In this document: positions 30,101 to 39,600 of the stretch, piece after piece
How positions within the stretch are numbered: the first letter of the stretch is position 1
How the letters are laid out: each line of letters begins with the position of its first letter
Virus record (IMG/VR): IMGVR_UViG_3300049733_000163
Location: 1-46,033 of that record
Direction: 5' to 3' (one strand)
Source of the DNA: a virus
Length of the DNA: 46,033 bases
Program-made: the position numbers and the translations under genes
The notes under the pieces: generated by a model
Databases searched by the model: none
What the model saw: the letters and a program-made list of their open reading frames with translations, nothing else
What the model was told of the DNA's origin: nothing

Positions 30101-32617
30101 ATCTCCTACGCGGTCTCCAATCCACCCGAGGGGATCTTCCCAGACGACGCCACTACTGCCGCTGAGTTCAAACTTCCTCTCGTCGCATTCGGGAAGAAGC
30201 CGAGCGGGGCTGCGAACAGCGGCGTCGCGATCATGGTGGACGGCTGGTTCAAGATCGACACGAACGCCCCTCGCGAGCGGATGCCGCTCGTGCTGCGACG
30301 CGCGAACGAGACCGACGAGGGAAACTTCTCGGTCTGGCTCGACCCGACGGGGACGGTGGACTGGAGGATCCTCTTCGCCTTCTTCGACTCGAAGGATCGG
30401 GCGGTTCGGTCCTTCTCCCACTCCACGCAACTCTTCCAGGCGAACGAGTGGGTCTACGGTCTCGTCGTCTACCGCTTCGGGTCTGGAGTGACGACGGGGG
30501 CAGCGACCTCGAACATCTGGATCGCTCAAGGCGCCGGGGCGAGCCAGGCGATTCAGGCAACGCTGGTGACGGTGAACGGGACGCTGGGAGCGGACGACTC
30601 CCCGGCTCTCCCCGAGTTCGACGGGGCGCTCGAGATCGGCGGCGGCTCCTACCTTCTCTCTCGAAGCAAGCCCGGAGGCTTCGTCGGCAAACTCAAGGAA
30701 ATCCGCGTCTCCTCCATCCGAAGGGGCGGCACGAACGTCACCTTCGCCGGATCGCCGCAGAATCCGCCGATTGCGCCGCTCGACAACAACGTGGACCAGG
30801 ACAACGCGATCCTGACGGGTCCGGGCGACATGCGCCCGCGCGTCGTCTTCGGGAACGACGAGGGCCGCGGCTACCGCGTGAAGAACTCACTTCACTTCCG
30901 CGAGGCAACGACCGGCGGGCAGGACTTGAAGTACCAGCCCGACAACCGCGCCGAGCCTATGCCCCACGCCGATCTCCTCTCCCAGAACGGCCCTCCCCAC
31001 ATCGCGGGCGACATCCAAGTCGTCACCACCTTCTTCGATCCCGTCTTCGCGCAGGAGAGCAACCCCTCTCCTATCGAGACGATCGAGACGCAGGCCACGA
31101 CGGGGCAGGAGGACGCTTACGCCATCACGGAGCTGATCGTGGGGGCTCTCCCGGTCTCCGCCGAGCGCCCCTTCGAGCGCCGCGTCTACCGCACGACCCC
31201 GGGTGGCGGGACCTTCTTCCTCGACGAAGAGGTGAAGGACGGGACGAGCGGCGAGGTGAGGCTCCTTCGTAGCAACGCTTCGCTGGCGGGGCGTCAGGCC
31301 CTCTCGCTCGAGAACGCGCAGGCGCCGAACTGTCGAACTCTCGCCGCTACCGAGTCCCGCGTCGCCTACGGGGGACTGATCGACGAGGGCCCCGGCTTGG
31401 TCGCCTGGAGCAACGCTTTCCAACCGGGATCCGTCCCCGCGACGAAGAGGCAGGGAGTCGGCTCCCCCCTCGGCGGGGACGTGACGGCGCTGTGGGCTTG
31501 GGGAGGGCGCCTTCTCGTCTTCAAGGAGGACTCGGCTCAGATCGGGACCTTCGGGGACGACTCCTCGCTTTCTCTCGCCCCGCTGGAGGAGCCCTATGGG
31601 GCGGCGGGGCCGATGGCGATTGCGGGCGCCGACTCGCTGCTTGCCTACGCGACGAGGAAGGGGATCTACGCCTTCACGGGCAACCGTCAGGTCTACGCGG
31701 GCCTCCGCATCGAAGGCTCCTTCGGCCTCACGGGAGACGCCTCCGAGACGGTGGCCGTCTACGACCCGGGGCAGACGGTCTGGCTCCTCTTCGCTCGCGG
31801 CGCCTCCTCCACCTACGCGAACACCGTCGTCCGCATGGACGCCTCCGAGGGGCAGATGCTCTCTCTTGGGGGGCGCTCGGTCCTCGTCGCTAGAGGGATC
31901 ACCGTCTCTACGGGCTGGCCCATCGAATCGGCGGGACTCGGCGTCGGGATCGACGGCAAGTTCCGGCTGCTTGGAATGACGGCGATGGGGAGTGTCGTCG
32001 CGCTCGAGACGGGGACGATCGCCGGCAACGGGGCCTTCGACCCCACCTCGGCCCTCACTTGGTCCGCCTCAACCACGCCTGTCACTCAGGCTCAGAACGC
32101 GGTCACGGTCACGGGGGGCTCCTTCCCCACCGTGGGGGATGGACTCCGGGGCGCAGCGGGCCTCATCCAACGGGTCACCGCAGGGGTCACCTCTTTCCTC
32201 CCGATCGTGGTGTGGCGTGCCTCGGGGACGACGATCGAGTACGACGGCTCGGCTGGAGTTGGCGGGGACATCTACCTCATCGGCTCCTACGAGAAGCAGT
32301 TGACGTGGGGCGTCTCCGCGCTCGGCGCAGAGACGATGGCGAAGGAGATGGACTACGCGATGGTCCACTCGACCCCGGGGGGGATCTCGGGCGACACGAC
32401 GGTCGAGTGCGACGTGGACTCGGCTAACTCTTTCCAGATCCTCGCGGCGGCCCCACAGGTGACGACGCCCGCGAACACGAGTAAACCGTGGCAGTTATTG
32501 GTTGGTCACAGGCTCCAGCACGGCGTCTACTTCCAGTTCCGCGTGCGCGCGATCCACGGCGCTTTCTCAATCCGCGCCATCATCCCGCGCTTCGCCCTCG
32601 TCGAGCCGAGGCCCTAG
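27113..32617 (+). CDS. Tail nozzle / hub protein fused to LamG-like adhesin domains
   Basis: 1834 residues, ATG immediately after the previous stop. At least four concanavalin/LamG-like beta-sandwich modules are visible at about 95-230 (WTIEFGYRPEMEN), 325-480 (VVGLRKIRAGTLAVFLDGAS), 700-860 (HLKWGGDWTGTIRMWQDGQE) and 1040-1200 (VDGWFKIDTN, NFSVWLDPTGTVDW). From about 1250 the sequence changes to a beta-propeller type known from podovirus nozzles (P22 gp10, T7 gp12): KNSLHFREATTGGQDLKYQP, YGGLIDEGPGLVAWSNAFQP, LWAWGGRLLVFKEDSAQIG. Normal nozzle proteins are about 500-900 residues, so the N-terminal adhesin part is extra. Confidence 0.7.
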   Translation: MPHPAEAFALRPHGGLHDRVAPTEISPFELAGTQHTVVAKGSGDTAKGYKVLTRTAAPRLALRFGKEYDGVSRLGPYLLVPTLSKLISAALPRNWTIEFGYRPEMENLVLGSGGTTVLAGLAKWGPRTTGNGTIHVLGTINGDVTVRVPGVSSVTSSGGEPHQKRWVSIVSDDTANLVRVYMDGSQIGTIAGDILPPSDAFILGICPTTEGGNTVDHAFNFAIEEFRAFNTNVGATEIAKWAGRKLHADVQEGTDNNQHVNAANLVSLIRMDEAGERFCRDAKRPHLPAVFGPTGGVVVDSSSPEGESGETGVALACDGLWSFLQADLTSREFATEWQANWNVGGPAATDTDVGFEVGFTLLETRLGILMEGIKANFGSPPAGGSLRVRIELVAGPVLRVSIVNGATTITATGATTVTTGERHVVGLRKIRAGTLAVFLDGASDGSVANTTGGVAGVAPDYLRVGAGFATNTKDADVASPLPVLVDTVRIYTRAPTTAQLAQYGRAWKEEEWEEPGRPRVASFVNGSATVTAQTNWQNLLAAGQGLLVRLEQTFTKSGEQTRSETPVGLGVTSVVAAATATLATAWTGRTGTSLRWAVPHLLGYARPQTLDLDFGSAPPSTTTSSLTEVTGWEKTALPVRWFVGTAPGARVFASPDAAQPKWAIGFVREDRDNPGTGMRFFRSPSTERSAWLAFGGFGAAEFDDRRRLVDGIRYMHFRHPQDGVIVTGVVNSTTFSIEAHVILDLIDGLRPLLTIAGARFGILNGRMDMADGVTAIAGSKTLPRGRRIHLKWGGDWTGTIRMWQDGQEVGNDGGAMVFPGAHSTFRIGRRSTTGRGTETFGGLIEKVKLTTSAPSAGDFVPPTTLTNSGASRFVDCGLGEEFALAETVADPDTLAEVTSPPLLEVSPRIGPSKRTPRPSEATIFDTAVYTTSVGPPERWNGTTAGRAGIFPPLNKPALSLSRSPWFDTEIPDNTLFNTVGTGASTGGSLRFYGINWISYAVSNPPEGIFPDDATTAAEFKLPLVAFGKKPSGAANSGVAIMVDGWFKIDTNAPRERMPLVLRRANETDEGNFSVWLDPTGTVDWRILFAFFDSKDRAVRSFSHSTQLFQANEWVYGLVVYRFGSGVTTGAATSNIWIAQGAGASQAIQATLVTVNGTLGADDSPALPEFDGALEIGGGSYLLSRSKPGGFVGKLKEIRVSSIRRGGTNVTFAGSPQNPPIAPLDNNVDQDNAILTGPGDMRPRVVFGNDEGRGYRVKNSLHFREATTGGQDLKYQPDNRAEPMPHADLLSQNGPPHIAGDIQVVTTFFDPVFAQESNPSPIETIETQATTGQEDAYAITELIVGALPVSAERPFERRVYRTTPGGGTFFLDEEVKDGTSGEVRLLRSNASLAGRQALSLENAQAPNCRTLAATESRVAYGGLIDEGPGLVAWSNAFQPGSVPATKRQGVGSPLGGDVTALWAWGGRLLVFKEDSAQIGTFGDDSSLSLAPLEEPYGAAGPMAIAGADSLLAYATRKGIYAFTGNRQVYAGLRIEGSFGLTGDASETVAVYDPGQTVWLLFARGASSTYANTVVRMDASEGQMLSLGGRSVLVARGITVSTGWPIESAGLGVGIDGKFRLLGMTAMGSVVALETGTIAGNGAFDPTSALTWSASTTPVTQAQNAVTVTGGSFPTVGDGLRGAAGLIQRVTAGVTSFLPIVVWRASGTTIEYDGSAGVGGDIYLIGSYEKQLTWGVSALGAETMAKEMDYAMVHSTPGGISGDTTVECDVDSANSFQILAAAPQVTTPANTSKPWQLLVGHRLQHGVYFQFRVRAIHGAFSIRAIIPRFALVEPRP

Positions 32618-33862
32618 ATGGTCCAGCCTACAGCGCGACCGCCCTTCCCCGGGATCAAGCCCGAAGACCTCACCGACAAGAACGGGAACTTCGACGCGGG
32701 CACGATCGCGGAGGGGATCTCTCGGGCGCTTCGCCTCCACTTCGAGGACTTCAGGAGAACCCCTACGAAGGAGGAGATCGCCTCCCTCCAGACGCTCATC
32801 CTCAATCATGGCAATCGCCACATGGTTCCCGCCTCCCCGGGAGGCGAGGACCCCATCGACATCTCCAACCTCTTCGACGCGAAGGGGGTGAGGGATGCGG
32901 CGACCTCGCTTGCGACTCCCGACAAGCCCGGGAGGGTGAAGTTGCGGGGAGACCTCTCGGGGACGGCGCAGGCTCCCCAAGTGAAAAGCATTCGGGGAGT
33001 CGCCATCGACCCGACGGGGGCGGCCGATACGGAGGTGCTGACCTTCAACGCCGCGACCGGGACCTTCGAGCCGGCGGCCGGAGGTGGAGGTGGCGGGGCT
33101 CCCACGGCTGCCGAGTACCTCGTTGGAGCTCTCCACGCGGGACTCTCCGCCGAGCGCCTCGTCACCGACACGGCGACGGTGGCCTGGGATCTCGCAACGC
33201 CAGGGCAGGCGAAGGCGAATGTCGCCTCCGTCCCGGGCCACACGCACGGGCCGGGCGACATCACGGGGCTTCCTTGGGACATCGGGGAGGGGGGAACCGG
33301 GCAAACGACGCAGACCGCCGCGTTCGATGCCCTCTCCCCGACCACGACGAAGGGCGATGTGATCGCAAGCGACGGGTCCGACAACGTGCGGCTTCCCGTC
33401 GGCTCAGACGGTCAGGTTCTCACGGCGGACGCGGCGCAGGCTACGGGCCTCAAGTGGGCGACGCCTTCAGGTGGGGGCGGCGGCGGCAACGTCGGCTCGA
33501 CGACCGTTGACTTCGGCGCCTTCCCGGGGGCCTCGGACGCCTTCGTTGACGTGACTGGGCAGGGCTCCATCGCCGCCGAGTCCATCGTGCAGGCGTGGAT
33601 GCAACCCCTCGCGACCGCGGACCACTCGGCCGACGAACACATGGTTGAGACGCTGAAGGTCTACGCGGGCAACATCGTGGCGGGAGACGGGTTCACGATC
33701 TACGTCTTCAACTCGAGCGAGACAAACGAGCCCCTGACTCCTCGTGGCATGAACCCGGACGTGCGTATCTCTGGATCGGTCCAGGGAGCGATGAACCCTT
33801 CCTCGGGAGGACAGGGCACGCGAATCTATGGTGCGTGGCGCGTCGCTTGGAGGTGGTCGTGA
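32618..33862 (+). CDS. Tail fibre protein
   Basis: 414 residues. The middle has fibre-typical repeats: HTHGPGDITGLPWDIGEGGT, then GQTTQTAAFDALSPTTTKGD and VRLPVGSDGQVLTADAAQAT. Gly-rich hinges (about 155-160 and 285-290) separate the N-terminal part, the shaft and a C-terminal beta-rich domain that may bind the receptor. It directly follows the nozzle. No chaperone or depolymerase motif is seen. Confidence 0.78.
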   Translation: MVQPTARPPFPGIKPEDLTDKNGNFDAGTIAEGISRALRLHFEDFRRTPTKEEIASLQTLILNHGNRHMVPASPGGEDPIDISNLFDAKGVRDAATSLATPDKPGRVKLRGDLSGTAQAPQVKSIRGVAIDPTGAADTEVLTFNAATGTFEPAAGGGGGGAPTAAEYLVGALHAGLSAERLVTDTATVAWDLATPGQAKANVASVPGHTHGPGDITGLPWDIGEGGTGQTTQTAAFDALSPTTTKGDVIASDGSDNVRLPVGSDGQVLTADAAQATGLKWATPSGGGGGGNVGSTTVDFGAFPGASDAFVDVTGQGSIAAESIVQAWMQPLATADHSADEHMVETLKVYAGNIVAGDGFTIYVFNSSETNEPLTPRGMNPDVRISGSVQGAMNPSSGGQGTRIYGAWRVAWRWS

Positions 33863-34086
33863 GCCAGGAAGCCGGAAAGCGCCGCATCGCTCAGCTGATT
33901 CAGACCTACGGGTGTCTTCCCGACGCTCCAGACGGACCGAGGCTTGAGAGATTCGATGCCGAGGCCCTTGCTACGGCGATCGACCAGGAGATTGCTCGTT
34001 CGATCGAGTACGGTTGGTCGAAGTTGACGATCCACATGGACATCCCTGACGCGAGGCTCCTCGCGTCCTATTTGAGGAGGGCCTAG
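33859..34086 (+). CDS. Hypothetical protein, 75 aa
   Basis: GTG start overlapping the fibre stop (GTGA); MSQEAGKRRIAQLIQTYGCL, then a helical C-terminal half ending LLASYLRRA. Its last codons carry the GAGGAGG site for the next gene. Function unknown. Confidence 0.6.
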   Translation: MSQEAGKRRIAQLIQTYGCLPDAPDGPRLERFDAEALATAIDQEIARSIEYGWSKLTIHMDIPDARLLASYLRRA

Positions 34087-34088
34087 CT

Positions 34089-34766
34089 ATCGCCATCCAG
34101 ATCCAAGGCAACGGCGGCACGGTCGCCGAGGTTGACGGGACGACGTTCCGCGCGCTTCGCGTGACGGTGCGTCCGATCGACTACGGCTCCCTCGGTATCT
34201 ACGGCCTCGCGATGGCGACAGGGACCATCGGGGCCGCTCTTGCCGCGAACGGGGAACTCGCGCAGTTCAGGTGGACGGACGCGACCCGTCTCGCTGCGGT
34301 GATGGGCGTCTCCGTGAGCGGCGGGGCCAATGTCGCGGCGACGGCGGCTGGGCTCGTCACGCTTGATCTCACGGTCGCTCGCTCCTTCACGGTGGCGGGT
34401 ACGGGTGGTGCTACCGCGACGCTCACCGGGAACAACCAGAAGCTCCGGACGAACATGGGGACGACCCTCCTCGGCGAGTTCCGCATCGCCACCACCGCCG
34501 CTCTCGGGGCCGGCACGAAGACGCTTGACGCGCAGGCGATCGGGAACTTCACCATCGGCATTGGGACCGGGGCGATCACGACCTCGCATCGGCTCCAACT
34601 CTTCGACCGCGAGGATTTGCTCGACGCAGCCGAGAAGACGCTCCACCCGATCATCCTCGCTCAGAACGAGGGATGGGTTGTGAAGAACGGCGCGACGGCG
34701 TGGCCCGCCGCGATGACTTGGGCTCTTGGCGTGACAACGAGGTGGGCGGAACTCACGGCCTACTAG
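34089..34766 (+). CDS. Structural protein beginning at an ATC codon, 225 aa
   Basis: The nearest ordinary start (GTG 34161) has no ribosome site and removes a well-formed N-terminus. Upstream in frame the sequence reads AIQIQGNGGTVAEVDGTTFR and continues into RALRVTVRPIDYGSLG. GAGGAGG (34074-34080) ends 8 bases before ATC at 34089. So translation probably begins at ATC, or the base is an error for ATG. The protein is rich in Ala/Thr/Gly and probably beta-structured, like tail or fibre-associated proteins. No family named with confidence. Confidence 0.65.
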   Translation: MAIQIQGNGGTVAEVDGTTFRALRVTVRPIDYGSLGIYGLAMATGTIGAALAANGELAQFRWTDATRLAAVMGVSVSGGANVAATAAGLVTLDLTVARSFTVAGTGGATATLTGNNQKLRTNMGTTLLGEFRIATTAALGAGTKTLDAQAIGNFTIGIGTGAITTSHRLQLFDREDLLDAAEKTLHPIILAQNEGWVVKNGATAWPAAMTWALGVTTRWAELTAY

Positions 34767-34775
34767 GAGATACGC

Positions 34776-35030
34776 ATGACGGCGATTCTCTGCGTTCGCG
34801 TGACGGGGTTCTCTGGTGTGACGGGAAGCACCGAGGACATCGACATCGTGTTCGACTCGACCTCCTCCTACTCGGAGAGCGCGAGCGGGTCGGTTCGTGT
34901 AGACACAACGCTCGGGACTCTCGCCGTGAACAACGCGATCAAGAACGCGGCAAAGGATCTCCACAACCAGCAATACAGTCGCGACTTTGGCTTGCTGGAT
35001 ACCTACATGGTGTTCGGACGGAGCCTGTGA
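34776..35030 (+). CDS. Hypothetical protein, 84 aa
   Basis: MTAILCVRVTGFSGVTGSTE after AGGAGATACGC. Beta-rich first half (DIDIVFDSTSS) and helical second half (VNNAIKNAAKDLHNQQYS). Lies between the ATC-start gene and internal virion genes. Confidence 0.6.
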   Translation: MTAILCVRVTGFSGVTGSTEDIDIVFDSTSSYSESASGSVRVDTTLGTLAVNNAIKNAAKDLHNQQYSRDFGLLDTYMVFGRSL

Positions 35031-35076
35031 GTTAGAATCGGGCCACTAGCCCAGGAGAACTAATACGGTTTCCTTC

Positions 35077-35679
35077 ATGTCGGCGTTGTCGGGAAGGGGC
35101 GCCCCCTCCCCCAAGATCGGGCAAATGCGCCGTCTTGTCCTCGCCTACCCCGGCCTCGCCAACGTGAGGGAACTCACGGGCCCTGCCGAGGAGACGAGGG
35201 CGTTCACGGGGCAGGTCGAAAGTCTCCGTAGCGGGTACGAGGACGCGATCCGCCGCTCTCGTGAGAGGGCGGGGGCTGGACGGTTGGGGGCTGGGTACTC
35301 GACCGAGATGGAGACGAAGGCTCGCTTCGGGCTCGCGGGCGCCACGGCGGAAGCCAAGCGCGGGGCCGAGACGGGTCGCGCGACTCGCGGGGCGGCGATC
35401 CAGAAGGACGTTCTCCAGAACTTGATCGACCTCCAGACGCTTCGGTACATGTCGCAGATGAGGAAGTTCGAGATGATGCAGCAAGGCGCCGCTCACGCCG
35501 TCTCGACGGCGACGGATCTCACCACCGGAATCCTTGGTGGGATTGGCGGCATGAAGGGCGGAGGTGGAGTACCCGCTACCTCCCAGGCTTCGACTGCGAC
35601 CTCTCCCGGGGTCGCGTTTGGACGCAATCGCATGACGAGTCCCCACTACGATCCCTACTTCGGCGGGCCTAACTACTAG
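35077..35679 (+). CDS. Internal virion protein candidate, 200 aa
   Basis: Helical, Ala/Arg/Glu-rich protein (ESLRSGYEDAIRRSRERAGA; LQNLIDLQTLRYMSQMRKFE) with a Gly-rich segment near residue 150 and a disordered C-terminus. It precedes two other coil-rich genes. This arrangement recalls the three ejection proteins of podoviruses (T7 gp14-16, P22 gp7/20/16); roles are inferred from order only. A clear ribosome site (AGGAG) lies 19 bases from this ATG, further than usual. Confidence 0.55.
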   Translation: MSALSGRGAPSPKIGQMRRLVLAYPGLANVRELTGPAEETRAFTGQVESLRSGYEDAIRRSRERAGAGRLGAGYSTEMETKARFGLAGATAEAKRGAETGRATRGAAIQKDVLQNLIDLQTLRYMSQMRKFEMMQQGAAHAVSTATDLTTGILGGIGGMKGGGGVPATSQASTATSPGVAFGRNRMTSPHYDPYFGGPNY

Positions 35680-35680
35680 C

Positions 35681-36625
35681 ATGGCTGGCCTCGTCAACTT
35701 CGGTCCCCTCTTCGGGAAACTCTCCCAGCCCGCGAGCAACGTCGGGATGGCGGCCGTGGCTCTCTCGGCTCGCCGCTTCGCGGATCGCATGGAGCGGATG
35801 CAGGCGAGGCGAGAAGCGACCGCGCTACACCGGGAGAGGATGAAGGCGGAGCAGACGAGATTCGAGACGGAGCAGGCTGGCATCCAGTCCCGCCACGAGG
35901 CTTCCATCGGTTCCCAGGAAGCGAGCCGGGAACAGGCTCGACGCATTGCGGAGATGGAGGAAGCGGGACGCGCAGGTCGCCATGAGGAGACCGAGGCTCG
36001 TCTGGGAGACGAGGCGCGGGCCAAGGCGTTGCGCGACACGATCTCGGATGCGGTGAGGGCGCAGGAGAAGCGTGAGGAACGCGAGGCTGAGAAGTTGGAG
36101 GCTGATCGGCGGCAGGCTCACCGGATCAGGGAGGCTAAACTTCGGGCTGGCGAGATGGAGTTGGAGGCCGAGCGCAACGAACTCATGCGAAAGCGCGACG
36201 AGTTCGATCAATCCGTGGAGAAGGCGAAGAACAGCCCCAAGGCGATGGAGACCCTCTTCAAGCGACGGCAAGCGATCAGCGAGGATCTGAGGAAGCACGC
36301 CCAGAACCTCGCCAACTACCGCGACACCCTCGACCTCAACAGCCCCGTCGGGAAGAAGCTCTGGACCGCGCAGCGCCTTCGCTTCGCGACCGAACTCCAG
36401 CAGACCTTCGAGGATCTCCCCGACGAGGAAGTCGAGGATGCGGTCGAGAACATGCTGAGTCAGGGGCAGGCGCTTCGGCCGAGCCGCACCGCCGATGAAC
36501 TCGACCCCGTGAAGGAAGTTATAGCGGAGATTCTCCGGAAGACTCTCGCGCAGCGCGGCGCGGTCGAGCCCAGGGCTCCAGCCTCTCAGCCCTCGGGTCG
36601 TGGCTTGAGCGACCTCTCGAAGTAG
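35681..36625 (+). CDS. Coiled-coil internal virion protein candidate, 314 aa
   Basis: Residues about 30-200 are almost continuous charged helix (ERMQARREATALHRERMKAE; EREAEKLEADRRQAHRIREA). The C-terminal 100 residues are less regular and end GRGLSDLSK. The small protein at 42781 ends SGLADLTK, a similar tail. It lies just before the giant ejection-like protein. No enzymatic motif. Confidence 0.6.
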   Translation: MAGLVNFGPLFGKLSQPASNVGMAAVALSARRFADRMERMQARREATALHRERMKAEQTRFETEQAGIQSRHEASIGSQEASREQARRIAEMEEAGRAGRHEETEARLGDEARAKALRDTISDAVRAQEKREEREAEKLEADRRQAHRIREAKLRAGEMELEAERNELMRKRDEFDQSVEKAKNSPKAMETLFKRRQAISEDLRKHAQNLANYRDTLDLNSPVGKKLWTAQRLRFATELQQTFEDLPDEEVEDAVENMLSQGQALRPSRTADELDPVKEVIAEILRKTLAQRGAVEPRAPASQPSGRGLSDLSK

Positions 36626-36631
36626 TCTCCC

Positions 36632-39600
36632 GTGCCCCAGGAGCCGCTCCCTTCGCTCGCGGGCGGGACGCTGGCCCCGCCGCCTCCGACCCCGCAGCAA
36701 CTCGCGGCGCAGCGTGAGGCTGAGGGGAAGATCCGCGAAGAGGGATACCAGCGGGAGAGACAACGCCTAGTCGATAGGACGCTGCGCGTCGGTGTCGCTG
36801 GTGACGAGGATCAGAGGCTAAAGGAGATCCATCGCGGCGCGACTGGATGGCGCACCGACTTCGCGGGGATGGAGTCGGCACGCCAGGAGCTCCTCTCCGA
36901 AGTCCAGCGGATCGCGAGAGAGGAGGCTCTGAGGTACGGCTACTCGATCCGCTATGAGAAGAACGGGCTTCCAGTTCACCGCTGGGAAATCCCTCCTGAC
37001 GGCACACCTCCAGAGTCGCTCAGAAAGGATCAGTTCGGTTACTACCTAGCGGGACCGCAGACGATGGAGTTGCGGGCTCGTTACCGAGGAGAGGTCGGGC
37101 TCCTTGGTGGAGCGCCGATCGCAGAGTTCGCGCGTGCCGTCGGCGGCGGGATTCCGGGTCTCAAGAAATACTTTCCCCCGACCGAGGCGAGACTCGCCCC
37201 CGAGGAGGTCGGGGGGGGGCCCCCGCTCACTTTCCCGGAGAAGGTCGCTTCCGAGGTGGGGACGATTCTCCCGATGCTCGGGGCAGGAAAGATCGGGTCC
37301 GCCGTAGCCGCCAGAGCGGTTCGCGTGGCGCGCGGAACAGCGGCGATCACCGGCGAGATCGGGTCTCTCGCGGCGGCTGGACGCCACGCCACCCGACTCT
37401 CCGACATGCTTCACAAGGCGGCCCGCGTCGTGGCTCCGGGAGCCCGCGACATGGGGCTCGCCCGCTCCGTCATCGAGAAGGGTATCCAAGTTGCGAGCGG
37501 GGCCGCGGGTGCTGCCGCAGCAACGAAGTGGGGACTTCGGCTCTCGGCCGAGGAGGAGGAGCGTCTCAACCGAGAGGGGAAGAAGCTCGGACTCGACGAC
37601 AAGGCGCTTGCGGCGGCGAAGGAGGACGCGATCGACCAGAAGGCGAAGGGGATGGCGGTCTTCTTCGCAATCTTCGGTGGGGCAGATGCGCTCGCCAACC
37701 CACTCGTCAAGAAAGCAATGGCGAAGCATGGGCTGTCTGGCGCAAGGGGCGCCGAGATGGTGAAGGCCGCCGTTCAGACTGGCGGCGTCCTTGCTGCGAA
37801 TCCCGAGTTCAGGCGCGCGGTCGAGGAGGGTCGCTATGACGACGTTGCAGCGAGCGTCATCGCGAACCTCGGGCCTTTCGCAGTCCTCGGCTGGAGGTCG
37901 GCAGGTCGCGAGTGGAAGGAGATGAGGACTCGTGAGCGCGAAGCGGCTCTCGCTGCGACGCCGGTCGCTGCGAAGGTGGTCGGGAAGGCTGCCGAGACTC
38001 CAGTCGCGCAGACGGTTCGCGCCCTCATCTCTCGGCCTCAGTCGATGGAGGGGAGGAAGGCGCAGGAGACGATCGTCAACCTCTCCTCCTCCGTGAAGGG
38101 ACTCGGGGAGGCGGTTGCACGAGGGGCCCTGGACGAAGGGCGAGCGTGGTGGGGGAAGGTCACCGACTCCGTTCGCGAGTTGAGCGAGTTCGTGAAGGGA
38201 GAGCATGGGAAGGCAACGCTCGAGCCTGCGGCTGCGGCTCTAGAAGAAGCAGGAAAGGTTGTCAGGGACCCGAACGCCTCTCCCGAGGACGTGAGGGAGG
38301 CGCTGGAGGGGGTCCGGGAGATGCTCCCTGCGGCGGCGGCGACGGACCCGAATGTCGAGAAAGCGATCCGGCAGGCGATCGAACTGGTGGAATCGACCCT
38401 CCCGACGGAGGCTGCGGCGCCGCCTGAGGAAGCAGGAAAGTTCACTCCGGCGCGCAGTATTATGGAAAGGGGGGAGGCGGAACGAGTCCTCGCGGAGATG
38501 GGCCGCGTCGAAGAGGCCCCTCCAGTAGCCACTCCAGAGGCCGCCGTAGCCCCTCCAGCCGCTCCGGGCGAGGCCGCCCCTACCGTGGAGCCTACGGAGG
38601 CCCCTGCGCTGGCTGTAGAGGCTCCTACGGCCCTTCCCGAGACAGCCCCAGGAAAGGCTCCTGCGCCTCCAGAGAAGCCCGCTGAGGCCCCTCCCACAGT
38701 CGAACTAGCCTCCCGGATCAGTACGCTCGCTAGGAGAGCCCTGGAACGCGCGCAGCGAGCTGTCATCGCGGCAGGGGTCGCTTCCGAGGACATGCCCGAG
38801 GCCGTCGCCGCTGAGGTGGCGGGGAAGGCCGTCTCCAAGGTCTCGGATGCCGTCCGCGCGGCGGTCACCATCGTCCGCAAGACTGAGGGGCTCATCACCC
38901 CGCACAAGGCCCTCGAGGTCCAGCGTGCGATCGGCGCCTTCGTCGGGGAGGCTAGAGCCGCAGCGAATACCCTCACTCATGCCCCGGTCCAAGAGAACCT
39001 TCGGCTCGCCGTCCGCGCAGGAGAGCGGGCAGAGAAGGCGGTCGAGCGCCTTGCGAAATGGGCCGACCTCCCAGGATTCCGCCAGGATGTCCAGCGCCCC
39101 TCGACTCCGCTTCCTACCGAGTGGGAAGCGACCGAGCCTGAACGCGATATCCGGTTTTGGATTGACCTCCTTCGCGGAGAACGCGAGCAGGGACATCTCT
39201 CGCTCGCCGTCCTCGAGCCCTTCGGGAAACTCGGGAAGGAAGTCTGGCGCTCGACCTTCGGGCATCGCTCCCCTGGCGAGGTCGTCCGACTCATCAATGC
39301 GATGGCGCGGGCGCCCGGAGACCCTAGCAAGCCCCGAAGCGGGTACTCCCGCCTCATGTCGAAGATCGCCTCCTGGACCTCGCTACCGGAGATGCGGCTC
39401 GGCCTCGATGTCGTGGACATGGCGCTCGCTCCCGCGAACGAGCGGATCCTGCGGATCAACGCGCTCGCTCGACGGATCTTCGGGACGCGGCTTGAACTCA
39501 CCTCGGAGCTGGAACTGCGCCAGTTGGAGGGGGCGGCCGGGAAGCCGCTTCTCTACCGCGTGGAGGGAGAGAGTTTCCCCGGCCTCTCCGACGACCAGAA

